Source of the DNA: Symbiodinium microadriaticum
Taxonomy: Eukaryota > Sar > Dinophyceae > Suessiales > Symbiodiniaceae
Length of the DNA: 64,000 bases
Assembly: GCA_001939145.1 (NCBI GenBank)
Contig: LSRX01000332.1
Coordinates: 129,001-193,000, forward strand
Reading direction: 5' to 3'
Shown: positions 43,373-52,728 of the stretch, piece by piece
How the letters are laid out: each line of letters begins with the position of its first letter
Position numbering within the stretch: position 1 is the first letter of the stretch
Program-made: the position numbers and the translations under genes
Notes under the pieces: model-generated
The model's input: the letters and a program-made list of their open reading frames with translations, nothing else
Told to the model about the DNA's origin: nothing
Database searches by the model: none

Positions 43373-43609
43373 GCCCCTTTCAACAAGGACACCCACAAGG
43401 CACACCGAACTTGCTCTTTTGGATGCGCCACGCACGCTGCTCCACGGCTACGCTTCCTCACAGGAACGGAAACCATACGTGCAACAGCCTTTGTGTTCCG
43501 ACGAGAGGTGCTGCATCTGTATGTCGGGCATGTATGTGCAAGGGGAGGGTGCGTTGCAGTTTTTAGGATAAAAGGGTTAAGAAAGTCGCACTCAATCTGG
43601 TGTGGTTGA
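43373..43609 (+). CDS. Long stop-free frame without ATG
   Basis: Seventy-eight codons from a TGA at 43370 to TGA 43607, reading FNKDTHKAHRTCSFGCATHA, then GTETIRATAFVFRREVLHLY, then VGHVCARGGCVAVFRIKG. A frame this long without telomere-like repeats suggests an exon. A second frame over 43369-43566 is also open. Confidence 0.35.
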   Translation, partial: APFNKDTHKAHRTCSFGCATHAAPRLRFLTGTETIRATAFVFRREVLHLYVGHVCARGGCVAVFRIKGLRKSHSIWCG

Positions 43610-43997
43610 TGTTGAATAGGGCTGGTGATGTGTCTTTCATGATGACAGGCAGGAGGTTTAAGGTCACAGCATGCCGTTTATCCTCATGGCTTCTTGAGAA
43701 AGCTTGCCGGGCTCCGCAATTAACTCTCTGTGCGTTCGGGATCTTTAAGCTTGCATCTATGCAAGCATGAACAGCTAAATCTCATGAACACCTACTATAA
43801 ATATAACATATACAGTATATGTACACACGTTATAAGTTGAAGTTAACACCCCGGCTCCAACATCGGTTTTGCATCCTCCGTGGTCAGAACACAAAGAGCC
43901 GAATAACCTGAAACCCCACACTCTAGACCGTGCAGCCGAAACCCGGAACCCTTATTGAGCTCTACGCTTTCTTGTGACACGCCCGCGCTTTGGCCAG

Positions 43998-44063
43998 ATC
44001 TGGCGGGGCAGTCAGGGCTTCGACCACGGAACGAAGTTCTTGGACTCGCCTGGACGGGACAGG
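43998..44063 (+). CDS. Candidate exon IWRGSQGFDHGTKFLDSPGR
   Basis: Acceptor CTTTGGCCAG, donor AGG|GTCTTG, phase 0 at both ends, 22 codons. The frame is also open upstream (FLVTRPRFGQ), so the exon may start earlier. Confidence 0.45.
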
Positions 44064-44421
44064 GTCTTGGGTTTAGGGTTTATACTAGCTTATACTTAAA
44101 CCCTGAACCCTAAAGCCTATCGGGCCTAAAGCAAGGTTTGCTTAGGTTTGGGTTTAGGCCTTATGTGGGTTGGTTGAGGCCCTGTAGGATTTGAGGGCTT
44201 GGGACGGAAAGGTGAAGGGTTTACAGGGTTTAGGGCTTATGGGGTGCAGCTGGGTAGGCTTACAGGAGTCTGTATAGGGGTTGAAATTGAAAGATTGAGG
44301 CGCGACGGGCTTGGTTCTGAGAGTTTAGAGCCGATTGCCGAATAGAAGCGCGCAGTTTTCTAGTCAGCGACCCGAAACACGACGTTCCGTTCAGAGCCTG
44401 ACTTGGGTTTAGGGGTTTATG

Positions 44422-44521
44422 TAGTGGCCTTAATAAGTAGAATAGGGTTTTGGGATGTACTATACTAAAAGTATAGTAAGGAACCCCCCAAAATGGTATA
44501 GGTAGTTATTTAGGTCCCTAT
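44422..44521. mobile_element. MITE family D, copy 6 (inverted)
   Basis: GTGGCCTTAATAAGTAGAAT at the left and GGTAGTTATTTAGGTCCC at the right; core TATACTAAAAGTATAG. It precedes the exon at 44560. Confidence 0.85.
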
Positions 44522-44559
44522 ATTACAGAGTTTAGGGGATGAAATCCCAAATCTTCCAG

Positions 44560-44788
44560 GCACATTGCTGCCACGTCACTTGCCCTGCACAACGACACGC
44601 TTGCTGCCTGGCTGAATGCTCGGGAAATCGCATGCAGGGATCTTTGGCCTAAGGGCGACGGGGCCAGAGAACACCCAAACTCACATGTCCGGTTCATGCC
44701 TCAAAGTGCAGATGGGATCTAACAAATGCTGGTCCGACGCCCCAAGATAAACACCGATGAGGACTTGTCGGCTGGACATCTTTTGCAG
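44560..44788 (+). CDS. Coding-like frame interrupted by one in-frame TAA
   Basis: After acceptor AAATCTTCCAG and one overhang base the frame reads HIAATSLALHNDTLAAWLNA, then REIACRDLWPKGDGAREHPN, then VRFMPQSADGI, and meets TAA at 44720-44722. It continues in the same frame as QMLVRRPKINTDEDLSAGHL. Both sides look equally coding. It is either a real C-terminus followed by an in-frame new start (ATG 44726), a recent nonsense mutation, or an unseen short intron. Family unknown. Confidence 0.5.
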
Positions 44789-44898
44789 TTTGGGCCCCGC
44801 CCAAACCCTAAAGCCTAAACCGCCTAAAGCCTAAGCCTTAAACTTTCAACACTGAGCCTTCAACCCTAAACCCTCAAGCCGCAACCCTAAACCCCGAG

Positions 44899-45022
44899 AA
44901 CTCCGGCCTTCATAAATATTGATGTTGCCCATGTCCGGAATGCCTCAGAGGCATTGGAAAAGGATCCTAAAACAGGGGGGGCCTTTATGACGAGAGCAGG
45001 ATTGCTTCCAAGGGATCCTTAG
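44899..45022 (+). CDS. Candidate terminal exon FINIDVAHVRNASEALEKDP..
   Basis: The acceptor AACCCCGAG sits at the edge of telomere-like text. After one base the frame reads TPAFINIDVAHVRNASEALE, then KDPKTGGAFMTRAGLLPRDP, then TAG 45020. A convincing soluble-protein composition. Not recognised. Confidence 0.5.
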
Positions 45023-45084
45023 AGACGGCTGTATAGGTTTTACATAGGGGCCTGAGTAATTTGGATAGGGTTTGGAGGGGTGAT

Positions 45085-45196
45085 GTAGGGGCTTTCATAA
45101 TGAGAATAGGGTCTTGGGCTCCTCTACAGTAGAATTAAAAAAAGGAATCCCCAAATATAGTATGGGTCATTATTTAGACAAATTTAGGCTCCTATA
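45085..45196. mobile_element. MITE family D, copy 7 (inverted, diverged)
   Basis: TAGGGGCTTTCATAATGAGA at the left and GGTCATTATTTAGACAAA at the right. A D-like fragment at 45050-45075 precedes it. Confidence 0.7.
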
Positions 45197-45282
45197 GCCT
45201 ATAGTACATTCCGGATTCGCACTTTGGTTAGCTCTTCGGGCTTCTATATTACCACTGCACTACATGCCAACTTGACGCAAAG

Positions 45283-45422
45283 TTTGCGTGGGATCCGAAA
45301 AAAGCCAGCGGCCCGTGGTAGCACCGTCTCTGGGACCAGGACCTGAAGAAGGACCCAACAGCCTTGATACCGTGGGCTCAAAGACCTTAAAGTGTCAGTT
45401 GCATTTAAACCCTAAACCCTAA
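45283..45422 (+). CDS. Candidate exon, Pro/Ser-rich
   Basis: Acceptor TTGACGCAAAG. The frame reads CVGSEKSQRPVVAPSLGPGP, then EEGPNSLDTVGSKTLKCQLH, to TAA 45420 in a CCCTAAA unit. Possible donor at 45371 (ACC|GTGGGC). Confidence 0.35.
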
Positions 45423-46046
45423 ACTAAACACGAAGCACGGCACAAAACCTTGAAGTCTTCACGTGTTTTTAACCTCCAAACAGCCAGCTGCCTCACCCAA
45501 AGACAAACCATACTGAAAGTCCGTTACAGACTAATGTAGGGGCCTTAGTAGTTAGAAGGAATAGTCTTGGTAATTATTTCGGCCTCTGTATCAGAGTTTT
45601 GCGGCTGATTTCTTTAAGTCTCTCGGGTATCAGGCCGTTAGTTCGCCAGGCAAAAAGTACAAGATAACTTCCCAAGTAAGGAGGACAAAAAAAATGGTAG
45701 CAACTTAGACATCGAAGACTGCTTCAGTGATTCATTCATTTCTTGGGATGTTGCACCCACCTTTCCTCCTAAAACACACGCTCAGTAGCACGGGGAAATC
45801 TGTACTCGAATCGATGAGCGCCAGTTTTGTAAGAGTTGGACGGAAGGTTCCCAGAGCCCTGAGCACCCTTTAAGCATCCGCTTTTTTGTATTGATGCTTC
45901 ACTAAGTGCATGTTGGCTCTCTGCGGTTCTGACTCCTCTGAAAGCTACAACCCCGCGTTATGACCTCGTACAGTAGGAATGCACATGGTCAGGCACGCGA
46001 CGAATCTGCAGGCCACCTTTGATCTCCTGCTTACAGCACGAAACTA

Positions 46047-46155
46047 CCCAGAGAACCCAATACCCCTTAATTAATGAATATACCTGAAATCATAGGGGCC
46101 TTAATATTATGATGTAAGGTATATTCCTGAATTAAGGGATATTGGGTTCTCTGGG
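46047..46155. mobile_element. MITE family C, copy 3
   Basis: CCCAGAGAACCCAATACCCC at the left and inverted at the right (TATTGGGTTCTCTGGG). The core includes a family-D-like AGGGGCCTTAATATTATGAT. Confidence 0.9.
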
Positions 46156-46355
46156 AGCATGAAACAACTATTGAACCCTGGATCAAGGCTTTCAGCAATG
46201 AGCCTACCTTACTTAATTAAGCAAGTCCGCATCGATCCCTGCAGGAATAGCAAGAGTATGGAGCTCTGCTGAACCGTGCGCAAACAGGCTCCCCAACCCC
46301 ATAACCCTAGGCCGGGAAAACTCTACGAACAGGACTGCTCTGGTGGAGTCCTTGA

Positions 46356-46523
46356 CGTCACCCACTTCGACCTCGGCTGATCAGCGCTGAAGCATTCGAG
46401 TTCTGCTACAAGTTGACATATACCGCTTTGATTGATAGCCGGGATGTTCTCATTCGGCGTCCCCATTCCTTTCATTCGGCCCCCATGCGGCTGATCGCCC
46501 TGAAGAGCCGTCATGAAGAATGA
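46356..46523 (+). CDS. Stop-free frame, coding-like
   Basis: Fifty-five codons after a TGA: LISAEAFEFCYKLTYTALID, then SRDVLIRRPHSFHSAPMRLI, then ALKSRHEE, then TGA 46521. A possible acceptor is CGCTGAAG before FEF. An overlapping upstream frame 46311-46379 reads KLYEQDCSGGVLDVTHFDLG. No family. Confidence 0.4.
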   Translation, partial: RHPLRPRLISAEAFEFCYKLTYTALIDSRDVLIRRPHSFHSAPMRLIALKSRHEE

Positions 46524-46630
46524 CGCCCCAAACCGAAAACTCCAACAACCAAACCCTAAATCCCAAAAAATCAACAGCAACTAAAACATTTAAACCCTAA
46601 GTCTCTCATCCCTAAACCGTTCCGGGCGCT

Positions 46631-47097
46631 ATGCAGGCGGGAGGCAGGACTCCGGTCAATCAGGTCTTTGTGAAAAGCAGCTGTGTCGCTGTGAGGAAAG
46701 ATCCTCCATTCGAAGCCGCATTCAACGGTTTAGGGTTTGGCGTGCAGGGTCTAGGAAGTAGTTTGTATAAGGTGTCTATTTAGGGTTTGGCGAACCCTAA
46801 ACCCTAAACCCTTAAACCCTAAAGGGCCTTTTAGTGTTTTTGGTGTTTGACCCTGTAGGAGTGCCCAGTCACCATCTCAAATCCTACCGCGGCCGCCTTG
46901 CCTGACATCCCAGACCCGAAGCCTCGAACAACGTGTTTAGAGTTTAAGCTTGGGAGCTGGTGCTCAGGGTCCCGAAAACCCCGCTTCTGCCACCCTCAAA
47001 AAAAAGAAGCCAGGCACCGCTACTTAGTTTTGGGGCCCAGAGCTTGGGGGGTCAAGGTTTTGGTGCTTCTACTAGTGCACATGGGGAGTTTGTTTAA
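46631..47097 (+). CDS. Small complete gene, three exons (96 residues) or two
   Basis: Exon 1, 46631-46727, starts MQAGGRTPVNQVFVKSSCVA, then VRKDPPFEAAFN, with donor GTTTAG. Exon 2, 46869-46932 (acceptor AGTGCCCAG), reads TISNPTAAALPDIPDPKPRT, with donor GTGTTT. Exon 3, 46968-47097 (acceptor GGTGCTCAG), reads VPKTPLLPPSKKRSQAPLLS, then FGAQSLGGQGFGASTSAHGE, then FV, then TAA. All phases close (G|TC = Val; AC|G = Thr). The second intron would be only 35 nt; without it the frame stays open to TAA 47114-47116 with a different C-terminus. Intron 1 is telomere-like text. Product disordered, unknown. Confidence 0.5.
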
Positions 47098-47155
47098 ATT
47101 TAGAGTCGCGTTTTAAGAATTTAGTTAACCACAATAGTACGGCAGCAATACAAAG

Positions 47156-47200
47156 GACCCTAAGAGGGACCCTAATCTAGAGAACTACTCACATACCAGT
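47156..47200. mobile_element. MITE family E, half copy
   Basis: AGGGACCCTAATCTAGAGAA followed by CTACTCACAT matches the right arm of 20181-20293. The left arm is absent. Confidence 0.6.
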
Positions 47201-47295
47201 AGTGACTTTCTTCTGCCAGCTTGTGTGCTATACTACCCCTTGCTCCAAACTCGTCTTGTATAATTTTCTACTACGGCAATCTAAAATGAAATTAA

Positions 47296-47502
47296 ATGAT
47301 ATTGAAACAGTTTGGAAGAACACGAGCAAAACCTGACAAACATGGTCAAAGATGGTTCCGTAAGCAAGCACCCGGCATCTCAGTCCTGAAGCTTGGCTGC
47401 CGAACTTCTGCAGACTTGACACTGACACCCATCAAGGTCTCAGCACAGCTTCCCTCAGCAGCTCGCGGTCGCACAGCTTTTGTTGTAGGGTTCTTGCAGT
47501 AG
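47296..47502 (+). CDS. Hypothetical 68-codon ORF
   Basis: An ATG-initiated frame: FGRTRAKPDKHGQRWFRKQA, then PGISVLKLGCRTSADLTLTP, then GRTAFVVGFLQ, then TAG. Basic, without repeats. It could be a small gene or an exon. Confidence 0.35.
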   Translation: MILKQFGRTRAKPDKHGQRWFRKQAPGISVLKLGCRTSADLTLTPIKVSAQLPSAARGRTAFVVGFLQ

Positions 47503-47586
47503 GGATCCTACTACTTCGGGTTTGCATTGGGGGCCCCCAATATGATTTCCTCAAGCTTCGATCTAGGAGCCTCGGCCAAAGCCTGA

Positions 47587-47862
47587 ATGTCAAAACCGTC
47601 AAGATCTGAACGCACCCCCCACCCCTCGACATTGCAGCCTAACTTCCCCCAGAAAGGCCTCCTCGGCCCTGCTTCGCCTGAACGCCCCATCCTGTACCGA
47701 AAACCTTTTGGGGATCTTCGGGTGGTCTCGCCTGGAGTCTTACGACTGGGTCTCGTGTGGTATGAGAAGCTCGCAAAACTGGCTCGTAGCTGCATATACT
47801 ATACCAAATACTATACCAAATACTATACCAAATACTATACTATATACTATACTATATACTAG
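47587..47862 (+). CDS. ORF running into a minisatellite
   Basis: The first 65 codons (TLQPNFPQKGLLGPASPERP, then FGDLRVVSPGVLRLGLVWYE) are coding-like; the rest is minisatellite-encoded YYTK repeats. The minus strand of 47511-47795 is also open for 94 codons, so the strand is uncertain. Confidence 0.25.
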   Translation: MSKPSRSERTPHPSTLQPNFPQKGLLGPASPERPILYRKPFGDLRVVSPGVLRLGLVWYEKLAKLARSCIYYTKYYTKYYTKYYTIYYTIY

Positions 47863-47905
47863 ACTATATACTAGACTATATACTAGACTATATACTAGAC
47901 CATAC
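47796..47905. repeat. TATACTATACCAAA / TATACTAGAC minisatellite
   Basis: About four 12-bp units ACTATACCAAAT change into TATACTAT and then 14-bp TATATACTAGACTA units. Confidence 0.95.
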
Positions 47906-48232
47906 GGCTTTGGGTGCGGAGTAGGGTTCACGGTCTGGGAGCTTGAAGCGATAGGCAATGCGTGAAGCTTCATGAATCAAGGGGTCCCTTCTTATAGGAG
48001 GTCCCGAGCCCGAGCATAAGGATCCTGCTACTTCGGGTCCATACCGGGGTACTTTTTCTGTCAAGGCGGAGCCTGGCCTTTCTTTTTGAAGATTCAGGGC
48101 TTCTACTTCAGCTCGGTGCGGCGGGTTTTGAACCAACACAACTCCATCCCAGAGCTGTCATACAGAAGGACCTGCTGGAATGATCCAGAATCCCAACATA
48201 CCCAAGGCTCCTGAATACGAAATCCTTGGACA

Positions 48233-48472
48233 ATGAACTCTTTTCAGAAATCCGCAACTCCCCAACCTAGAATCCTAGAAACCCAGAAGACTCGGAAGAT
48301 GAACGGCACAGTGCAGCGAAGCCGCAACCACACTCTCCGTCTCGACAGCCACGGGCTGCCTGGGGCCCATGCTCAGGGTGGCCCAACACCCCTAACGACG
48401 GTTGTGATGCTGGTTTCCCCTATTATACATTCCACCAGACGCATGCCATTACAACGGGTCGGAACTGCTTGA
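48233..48472 (+). CDS. Hypothetical ORF
   Basis: A 79-codon frame including MNGTVQRSRNHTLRLDSHGL and LTTVVMLVSPIIHSTRRM. No repeats. The minus strand and other frames upstream are also open. Confidence 0.25.
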   Translation: MNSFQKSATPQPRILETQKTRKMNGTVQRSRNHTLRLDSHGLPGAHAQGGPTPLTTVVMLVSPIIHSTRRMPLQRVGTA

Positions 48473-48562
48473 GAAAACACAGGTCGCAACTAGTTCATCT
48501 GTTTTCCAGCACTTCCACCATGTTACCACTCACGACGAAAAGGGGCTTCCAAGGGGGCTTGA

Positions 48563-48850
48563 GAAGGGGCTTCAAGCGGGCTTGAGAAGCGCTCGGAATT
48601 CTCGAACTGGGGCTGCAATGGGGCTTCCGAAGCCTGCTTGAGAAGTCTTCAAGGAGCAATTCTAGCGGCTCGAGGAGCAACGCGCAGCTTTCCCCCACAA
48701 GTACTGGCACATTTCAGGAACGTGAGACGTATGCTTCCCCGCGTTAGCTTGTGGGATCCAGAGGAACACCCAAAATCGTTTGCCCCAAGTGCTGCTTGGA
48801 TTCGACGCTTTCGGGAGGCAAAAGTGGTCCTGTCGAAATATTTGCAATGA
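48563..48850 (+). CDS. Longest repeat-poor stop-free run (95 codons)
   Basis: From a TGA just before 48563 to TGA 48848. Reads LRSLQGAILAARGATRSFPP, then QVLAHFRNVRRMLPRVSLWD, then PEEHPKSFAPSAAWIRRFRE, then AKVVLSKYLQ. Helical, basic, strongly coding-like; the beginning overlaps an imperfect GGGCTTGAGAAG repeat. Family unknown. Confidence 0.45.
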   Translation, partial: EGASSGLEKRSEFSNWGCNGASEACLRSLQGAILAARGATRSFPPQVLAHFRNVRRMLPRVSLWDPEEHPKSFAPSAAWIRRFREAKVVLSKYLQ

Positions 48851-49439
48851 ACCGCGCCTCCTGGGAACCCGTAACACACAGAATCCTCGGCAAATAAACA
48901 GGACGTCAGCGAAAACTATGCACCGCGCCACAGCGGGAGATTCGTGTCGCGAGCATCCTGCGTAAATAAATCAACGCCGGGACCAGATCTGTCGTATTTG
49001 CTGTAAGTAGTAAGGCTCGGGGAGCCAATTTTTCCGCCTGTGCTGCGCGGCCGCCTCAATCAATTCTCGCTACTCCTAACGCAAGATCCCCATGTGTTGC
49101 CACAATGTTGGAGGAACTCAGGCTAGACTCTCTAGGAAACCCTAAACCCCAAACCTTAAACCCCTAGACCCTGAAGCCTTACCTAAGTCTTAAACCCTGA
49201 ATACACTGAGGCTTCTGGACTTTAGGAAACCCTGAGCCCTGAACCCTATAATCTTTTACAATATAAGGGCCTAAATACTTACCGACACTTTTTTGGTGTT
49301 TCCTTATTATATTTGTAATATTTTGGACCCCCACACCCTATTCTAATGATTAAAGGCCCCTATATTAAGCCCTTAAGCTCCTGGACTTTAGAAACCCTAA
49401 ACCCTAAACCCTCAACCCTCAACCCTAAACATCCCTAAA
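48851..49439. other. Spacer with telomere-like repeats and MITE D
   Basis: Repeat-free to 49130 without a firm frame, then CCCTAAA text and MITE D copy 8 (49264-49364). Confidence 0.5.
49264..49364. mobile_element. MITE family D, copy 8
   Basis: AAGGGCCTAAATACTTACC at the left and TTCTAATGATTAAAGGCCCC at the right. Confidence 0.85.
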
Positions 49440-49440
49440 C

Positions 49441-49554
49441 CCACCGACATTTGGAGGCCTCGGCTCGGAGATACCGGTGCCGTCAGAGAAGAGGCTTGGC
49501 AAGCTGGCGAGCGTCAGCCTCTTTGGGGGCTTTTCGGGCCTTTGGGGGTGTTAG
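49441..49554 (+). CDS. Candidate exon SEIPVPSEKRLGKLASVSLF
   Basis: A 37-codon frame between telomere-like repeats. The middle (SEIPVPSEKRLGKLASVSLF) is coding-like. Acceptor possibly GGCTCGGAG at 49478; the donor is not clear. Confidence 0.35.
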   Translation, partial: PPTFGGLGSEIPVPSEKRLGKLASVSLFGGFSGLWGC

Positions 49555-50071
49555 GGTTGAGGGGCTTAGGCTTTAGGGGGTTTGGGGTCTGGGAGTTTAG
49601 GGGTTTGGGGCTATTTCGATTTTCGTCCGGTTTGCCTTCCGGGGAGATGGGCTTATTTAGTGTTTAGGGTGGCTTTGGGTTCTTCGGGGCTTAATTTCAG
49701 AGTCTCTACTCTGCTATGCACTGCGGGTGCCTTCAACGACATGCATTTGCTGTTCCAGCTGCTTGGAAGCTCCCACACTGAGTAGGACTTAGGGGCTTGC
49801 AGAGTTGCCTTTGTATGATGCATGTTTTTCGACGTTCGATGCTGAAACATACTGTCAAGAAGTAGATCCTCAAGAGCCAACAGTCGCACAAGCCCCAGGC
49901 GCTTCAAGCAAGGGTTCAGGGTGATCAGGTGAAGATGCTGTTGTAATCCGAGGCTTCGTGCATGAGTATCTGCTTCCATGGTAGGTAGTTGGGATAAAAA
50001 ACCTAAAACATCAGCATTGTTTCCGAAAACGCCGTTGCAAACTCCTGCACCCTAAACCCGGAATCCTACAG

Positions 50072-50209
50072 CCTGCGCTATTGGAGAGCGTCGGCACGGA
50101 TTGTGCTAAACTTCGAAGCCTAAACCCGAACATGTCCACAGTCAAGCCACGTCTCGCAATCCACTCCTTAGGAGGTGTGCTTCTGTCTGTAAACACGGGG
50201 CCCTGTAGG
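50072..50209 (+). CDS. Candidate 46-codon exon
   Basis: Acceptor GGAATCCTACAG, donor AGG|GTTCAC. PALLESVGTDCAKLRSLNPN, then MSTVKPRLAIHSLGGVLLSV, then NTGPCR. Phase 0 at both ends. Confidence 0.45.
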
Positions 50210-50332
50210 GTTCACTGCGTTTTGGGGGGCTTTAGGATGCAGGTGCTGTTGTGGCCTAGGGCTTACAGGTTTAACACCTCGAGGGTTTACAGTCAAAGAT
50301 TGATGGTGCCCCTAACTCCAAAACATGCTACA

Positions 50333-50427
50333 TACCCATAAACCCCTAAGTAGTTCCTTTTTGGGATTACCTTATAGGATTCTACATCTAAACCATAGAA
50401 AGGAACTACTTAGGGGCCTATGGGTAG
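50333..50427. mobile_element. MITE family F, copy 2
   Basis: TACCCATAAACCCCTAAGTA at the left; GGAACTACTTAGGGGCCTAT then GGGTAG at the right. The core CCTTATAGGATTCTA is shared with copy 1. Its terminal TAG precedes an open frame (GCAGAAGAG...). Confidence 0.85.
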
Positions 50428-50620
50428 GCAGAAGAGAACACTCCCTGCCATCCCGGCTTGCGTTGTATTGACGAGATACATACCGTTCCTGCTGCTCAAA
50501 ACTGCTTCCTTCCAACATGTCCGTCGCGTGGCACTGCTTTTCTTCCAAGGGGCTTGGTCTCTAGATGAATGCAACAACTACAATTTCTGTCTTCTGGAAA
50601 CCCATTCAATGTCATGCTGA
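50420..50620 (+). CDS. Hypothetical ORF downstream of MITE F
   Basis: Sixty-six codons: RQKRTLPAIPACVVLTRYIP, then FLLLKTASFQHVRRVALLFF, then QGAWSLDECNNYNFCLLE, to TGA. If the MITE end TAG is used as acceptor the exon starts at 50428. Confidence 0.35.
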   Translation: MGRQKRTLPAIPACVVLTRYIPFLLLKTASFQHVRRVALLFFQGAWSLDECNNYNFCLLETHSMSC

Positions 50621-50964
50621 CGTTCATATCTGCGCCGGGACAATGTCTGCAATCTTGCTGTGATGTTGCGTCTGTCGAAGAGGTGCCGATCGCAAGGCCC
50701 GAACTTCAGGCTTGCGGCTATCTAGTAAGTAAACTTGCTGTGACAAACAACCTGGCTACTGCCAGCTGGCTGCATGTGGTGGACGCAATTGAATTGGTCG
50801 CAAATGTGGAGGCGCTGGTGGTAGTGGCCGTGCCGCGCTGCAGCAGGTGCCAGTGGCTTTGTTGCTGTTGCTGTCGCATGTTGATTCTCGCTGCCATTGT
50901 GACCGCTTTTACCAAGTATTGTATGTCACTGCCGCTACGTCCGCTACGTGCCTTTGGAGAATAG
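50569..50964 (+). CDS. 131-codon ORF, partly triplet-biased
   Basis: CLQSCCDVASVEEVPIARPE, then LQACGYLVSKLAVTNNLATA, then SWLHVVDAIELVANVEALVV are coding-like. The 3' third (poly-Cys, MLILAAIVTAFTKYC) is shared with the triplet region at 61770-61895, so it is probably repeat-derived. Confidence 0.3.
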   Translation: MQQLQFLSSGNPFNVMLTFISAPGQCLQSCCDVASVEEVPIARPELQACGYLVSKLAVTNNLATASWLHVVDAIELVANVEALVVVAVPRCSRCQWLCCCCCRMLILAAIVTAFTKYCMSLPLRPLRAFGE

Positions 50965-51181
50965 CTATCATTGCGTCTTCTATGCTACGACTTTGATACA
51001 TCCTCTTATATAAGTGCTGGGTAAGTAACCTTTCTCCTCTTTTTGGGGGCTTGTAGAACCCTACTATAACTTCAAAAGATTAAAACCTGTTTTGGGCTAG
51101 GGTCCTCAGCCTCTTAGTTTCCTGCAATTAAGCACCGAGCCATCTTCATTGTCGTCGCGCTCTCTCAGCTCCACCTCAGCC

Positions 51182-51277
51182 ATGAATAGACGTGAAAAGG
51201 CGCGTCATACGTGCCCATCATGGCAGATGCTGGCATGTGCGGCAAAGACAAAGTTGCAGTTTGTGTGTGAACCATAA
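51182..51277 (+). CDS. Small ORF MNRREKARHTCPSWQ..
   Basis: ATG follows a pyrimidine-rich leader with CAG (CCACCTCAGCC). Thirty-one codons: MNRREKARHTCPSWQMLACA, then AKTKLQFVCEP, then TAA. Could be a first exon or a small protein. Confidence 0.3.
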   Translation: MNRREKARHTCPSWQMLACAAKTKLQFVCEP

Positions 51278-51452
51278 GGCTCATGTTCAACACGAACACA
51301 TGAGATTTAGGGCTTCGGGTTCAGGGCGCTTTGCAAGGCAGTCCTGAGCGTTCTCTGACGTCGGGGCCCAGACCGTAAACCCTCTCAAGGTATCTGGGTG
51401 CTTGTTGAGGAGCCTGTGCACCCTGCAGTGGTCGGCCGGATTTAAGGTTTAG

Positions 51453-51764
51453 GGCGGGTGGGAAAGACTTGATATGATCGGCTTCGGGACTTTGGGCACT
51501 AGGCTGTATCAGAACTTCATCATAAGCACTCCTGGAGAAGGCTTATCTCCCAATGCGTGGGCCAGGGATACCATCAACACCCAAGATGCACATACATATG
51601 TGGGACTTTCCGAAAATTAGGGTACCTTATCTTGGGGTCCTTATAATAAGCATCCTACTATTTAGGGTACTATATTTGGGTCCCCTATTTTCGGAAACCC
51701 CGATATTCTCTTCGTGGCGAAGGGCATGGTCAGCGTCAAGGGCTTGGGAGGGCTGCAGTCAAGG
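51453..51764 (+). CDS. Two exons split by MITE H
   Basis: Exon 51453-51599 (acceptor AAGGTTTAG from a telomere-like unit) reads GGWERLDMIGFGTLGTRLYQ, then NFIISTPGEGLSPNAWARDT, then INTQDAHTY. The donor GTGGGA at 51600 is the first base of the MITE. Exon 51723-51764 (acceptor GTGGCGAAG) reads GMVSVKGLGGLQSR with donor GTCTAG. Phase 0 to 0. Forty-nine clean codons in the first exon make it one of the most gene-like frames here. Family unknown. Confidence 0.55.
51600..51710 (+). mobile_element. MITE family H, copy 1, in intron
   Basis: GTGGGACTTTCCGAAAATTA at the left and TATTTTCGGAAACCCCG at the right. The core holds CCTTATAATAAGCATCC. The element occupies most of the 123-nt intron. Confidence 0.85.
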
Positions 51765-52692
51765 GTCTAGTGTTAGCTTTGGGCCTAGGGGAGGGGTTTA
51801 GGGCTTAGGGTTTACGATTTGGGGTTTAGGTGACTGTAGGATTTGGTGCAGAAGGCATGATGCAGGTTCAGGGTCCGATCTATGTATCAGTTGTGTTGGG
51901 GGTGCTAGGGTTGAGGTTAGGCAGCAGATATGTCGCATGGATGGCAATGGGGCTTTAGGGTTCCTCCGATCCTACTTACTTTGCAAGGCTTTTTTTGGCC
52001 CCTTGTCAAACCGATCTTTGCTAATTGTCATATCTTACATGCAGTAAGATACCATGCAACTCGACTCCGAGCTTTTAAGAAGCTTCGGCTGTAAGTCGCT
52101 CCCTGGGGTTGGAGTTTTCCGCGCTTTGCCTTACATAGGGGCCGTAATGGATTCAGTAGATGGTAGCATTCTCAAAGCTATGTTGGGGATATGAGGCCGG
52201 TAACGGTATTCATTGTTGCGCCCCATGGACTATCTGGGAGTTTCCGACAATAGGGCACCCTAGTGGCCCCAACATAGAATCGGGATCCTCATCACAAGGA
52301 CCCCTTGACAAGGGTCCCTAATCTCAACAAGATGCCCCCCCCTCATCTAAACCCTAAGCCCTGAATAAGGGACCCTAACTTTTAATAACCCACCCCAATC
52401 AAACCCGAAGCTAGTAAAAGGGGGTGGGGGGCCCCAAGTAACTTTAAGAAAGATACCCATCTACCCCAGAAGTTTCAAGTAAGCTACCCTAACTTGAAGA
52501 TCCCCCCCCAATGAAAAATGTTAAATGCGGGCCAAGGGCCCCTACTTTACCAAAGCCCTCAACCCTTAACCCTAAACCTAAAACCCTAAAACCCTAAAAC
52601 CCTAAACCCTAAACCCTAAACCCTAAAACCCTAAACCCTAAAATACCCTGATCCCCCCCCCTTTTGGCGCCTTTCCAAAGCAGCCTGGCTAG

Positions 52693-52728
52693 GGTGGAAG
52701 AGCGGACCGCCGCAGTGCTCGGCCTGAA
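52693..52728 (+). CDS. Candidate exon VEERTAAVLGLN next to MITE C
   Basis: Acceptor CAGCCTGGCTAG. One base, then VEERTAAVLGL. The frame continues into the MITE (PENPIP). A downstream exon may start at 53029 after GGGAACGCAG (PREQPAPGFGPC). Confidence 0.35.

Noticed and set aside
51553-51801. 82-codon ORF through 51600-51710, and the similar minus-strand ORF 62874-63146
   Set aside because: The similar peptides arise because both read through copies of MITE H, not from a conserved protein.
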